DNA of 64,000 bases, taken from assembly GCF_003595195.1 (NCBI RefSeq), contig NZ_CP032418.1, positions 1,980,001 through 2,044,000 on the forward strand, written 5' to 3'. Origin of the DNA: Paenisporosarcina cavernae. Lineage in GTDB: Bacteria; Bacillota; Bacilli; Bacillales_A; Planococcaceae. The translations under genes were made by a program, and so were the position numbers. This document shows positions 62,956 through 64,000 of this stretch, piece by piece; the first letter of the stretch is position 1, and every line of letters begins with the position of its first letter. Under the pieces are notes generated by a model. That model was not told where the DNA came from, ran no database searches, and saw only the letters and a program-made list of their open reading frames with translations.

Positions 62956-64000
62956 GAGCATACGGACAATTAACACTGGCTCAACTTCGAATTTTTATGC
63001 GCAACAAACAAGTGCTGTTCTGGACGCTCGCCTTTCCTATTTTTTTAATGGTCATGCTTGGGTCGTTTTTAGGGAACGGAAATTCCATGTCCGTTCAATT
63101 AGCAATTGTAGACGAAGATAATACTGAAGCATCGAAAGGTCTTCAAGATGCCTTGCAGAAAACGACAGGGCTTGAATTGGAAAAATTGGCATCAGCATCG
63201 GATGCTAAAGCGGCAGTTAAAAATGGGGACTCTCAGTTAGCGCTTGTCATTCCAAAAGGGTATGGGGATTCTACTAAAACTGCTGGAAGTTCCACATTTG
63301 AGCTCCCGATTTTGTTTAATGAAACAAATTTAACCGTTTCCCAGCTCGGCTTAACGCTTGTCAATAGTGTGATTGACGGAATTAGCAAAGCACAAGTGAA
63401 CTATTCTCCTAGCCTTGTAACCGCTCCAGAGGGAGTCGAATCTGTGGAACTTGAATATATCGATTTTCTTGTTCCAGGAATTCTTGCAATGATGATTATG
63501 AGTAACAATATGAACGGAGTTGCAGGGCAAATTGCTGCTTGGAGAGAACGAGGTATTCTGCGCCGCATGCAAGGGACAACACTTCGCGCTTCTACCTTTA
63601 TCTCTGCTCAAATTACGGCGCGACTGGTTCTCAATGGGCTACAAGCCATCATCGTCTTACTAGTCGCAAATCTCATTTTTGATGTGAAAGTAAGTGGCTC
63701 ATGGTTCAATCTCTTGCTCTTTGTCATTTTAGGCACGTTAGCATTTATGGCAATCGGATTCATCATTGCAGGCATTGCGAAAACACCAGAAAGTGCTGCA
63801 CCAATTGCAGGATTTTTGTCGTTCCCTATGCTATTTCTTGGCGGTGTGTTCTTCCCAATCAGTAATATGCCGGAATTTTTACAACCTATCGTCGAAATTT
63901 TACCCATTGCTCATTTAACACACGCACTTCGAGAAACGATGAACGTGGGAACACCAATTACCGATTTAGGTTTAGAAGTACTCATCCTATTTGCATGGCT
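62952..64000 (+). CDS. ABC-2 type exporter permease (partial, runs off the window)
   Basis: Open from ATG 62952 to the window end (349 codons read, no stop). There is one N-terminal membrane helix (about 22-42), a large external domain (about 45-170), then further helices starting at about 175 (DFLVPGILAMMIMSNN). The family motifs GVFFPISNMPEFLQPI and LPIAHLTHALRE are near the visible end, so only a short C-terminus is missing. Partner of the preceding ATPase; the exported compound is unknown. Confidence 0.92.
   Translation, partial: MRAYGQLTLAQLRIFMRNKQVLFWTLAFPIFLMVMLGSFLGNGNSMSVQLAIVDEDNTEASKGLQDALQKTTGLELEKLASASDAKAAVKNGDSQLALVIPKGYGDSTKTAGSSTFELPILFNETNLTVSQLGLTLVNSVIDGISKAQVNYSPSLVTAPEGVESVELEYIDFLVPGILAMMIMSNNMNGVAGQIAAWRERGILRRMQGTTLRASTFISAQITARLVLNGLQAIIVLLVANLIFDVKVSGSWFNLLLFVILGTLAFMAIGFIIAGIAKTPESAAPIAGFLSFPMLFLGGVFFPISNMPEFLQPIVEILPIAHLTHALRETMNVGTPITDLGLEVLILFAW

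Overview
The window is a chromosomal segment of a spore-forming, motile, low-GC Gram-positive bacterium of the order Bacillales. Gene order follows the Bacillus subtilis ygxA-ygzB-perR-ygaE-gsaB-ygaD-ygaC-sspE-fabL-mutY-yfhP / yfhJ-yfhH-recX-yfhF / pdaA-rlmCD / yfkH-yfkK / mapB-yfmL neighbourhoods. A gamma-type SASP gene and pdaA show that it sporulates, and motAB shows flagellar motility. An aspartate/glutamate racemase next to a D-aspartate-ligase-like ATP-grasp protein suggests an A4-type peptidoglycan cross-bridge. That, with the overall gene content, points to the Planococcaceae/Caryophanaceae (Psychrobacillus, Paenisporosarcina, Sporosarcina, Lysinibacillus group). The genus is an inference. 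No rRNA, tRNA, CRISPR array, insertion sequence or prophage was recognised.

Layout. 0-7 kb: ygxA, ygzB, perR (with its own Per box), a cobalamin adenosyltransferase, a 2-hydroxyacid dehydrogenase, gsaB and ygaE. 7-13 kb: a five-gene peptide ABC importer in the order ATPase-ATPase-binding protein-permease-permease (app-type order), with a good sigma-A promoter and a possible CodY site. 13-22 kb: ABC exporter, ntdP/ygaC, sspE, fabL, mutY, yfhP, an LCP cell-wall ligase, yfhJ-yfhH-recX. 22-31 kb: yfhF, pdaA, rRNA methyltransferase, zinc peptidase, HIT, MFS, OsmC, SE1561-fumarase. 31-42 kb: a P1B4-type ATPase (pfeT/zosA-like) under a perfect Per box, yfkH/ytxH/yfkK, a methyltransferase-monooxygenase pair, psuKG, motAB. 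41-53 kb: M29 aminopeptidase, mreBH, carbonic anhydrase, pepF, TspO-like protein, methionine aminopeptidase, a TPP-riboswitch-controlled thiT, M20 peptidase. 53-64 kb: second M29 aminopeptidase with a YfmL-type helicase, racemase-ligase pair, FbpA-like small protein, VanZ, CAP protein, AAC(6')-like acetyltransferase with a Nudix hydrolase, oxidoreductase, and an ABC-2 exporter cut by the window end.

The most unusual signal is non-coding. Seven intergenic gaps carry short tandem arrays with a period of 21 bp (sometimes 20). Each array has its own unit sequence, and each lies beyond the intrinsic terminator of a neighbouring gene. The largest, 30256-30801, has 26 units in strict 21-bp register. 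21 bp equals two turns of B-DNA and also seven codons, so the arrays create spurious heptad-repeat reading frames. I propose they form one diverged family of phased spacer DNA of unknown function.

Other points of interest are: two operator-like palindromes in tandem at the pfeT promoter; ribosome binding sites buried in hairpins before pdaA and the zinc peptidase; the D-amino-acid ligase and racemase pair; three small membrane or cationic proteins of 37-46 residues; and an unusually short single-motif gamma-SASP. Starts were chosen from Shine-Dalgarno spacing. Family assignments rest on reading the translations, and no database search was run.
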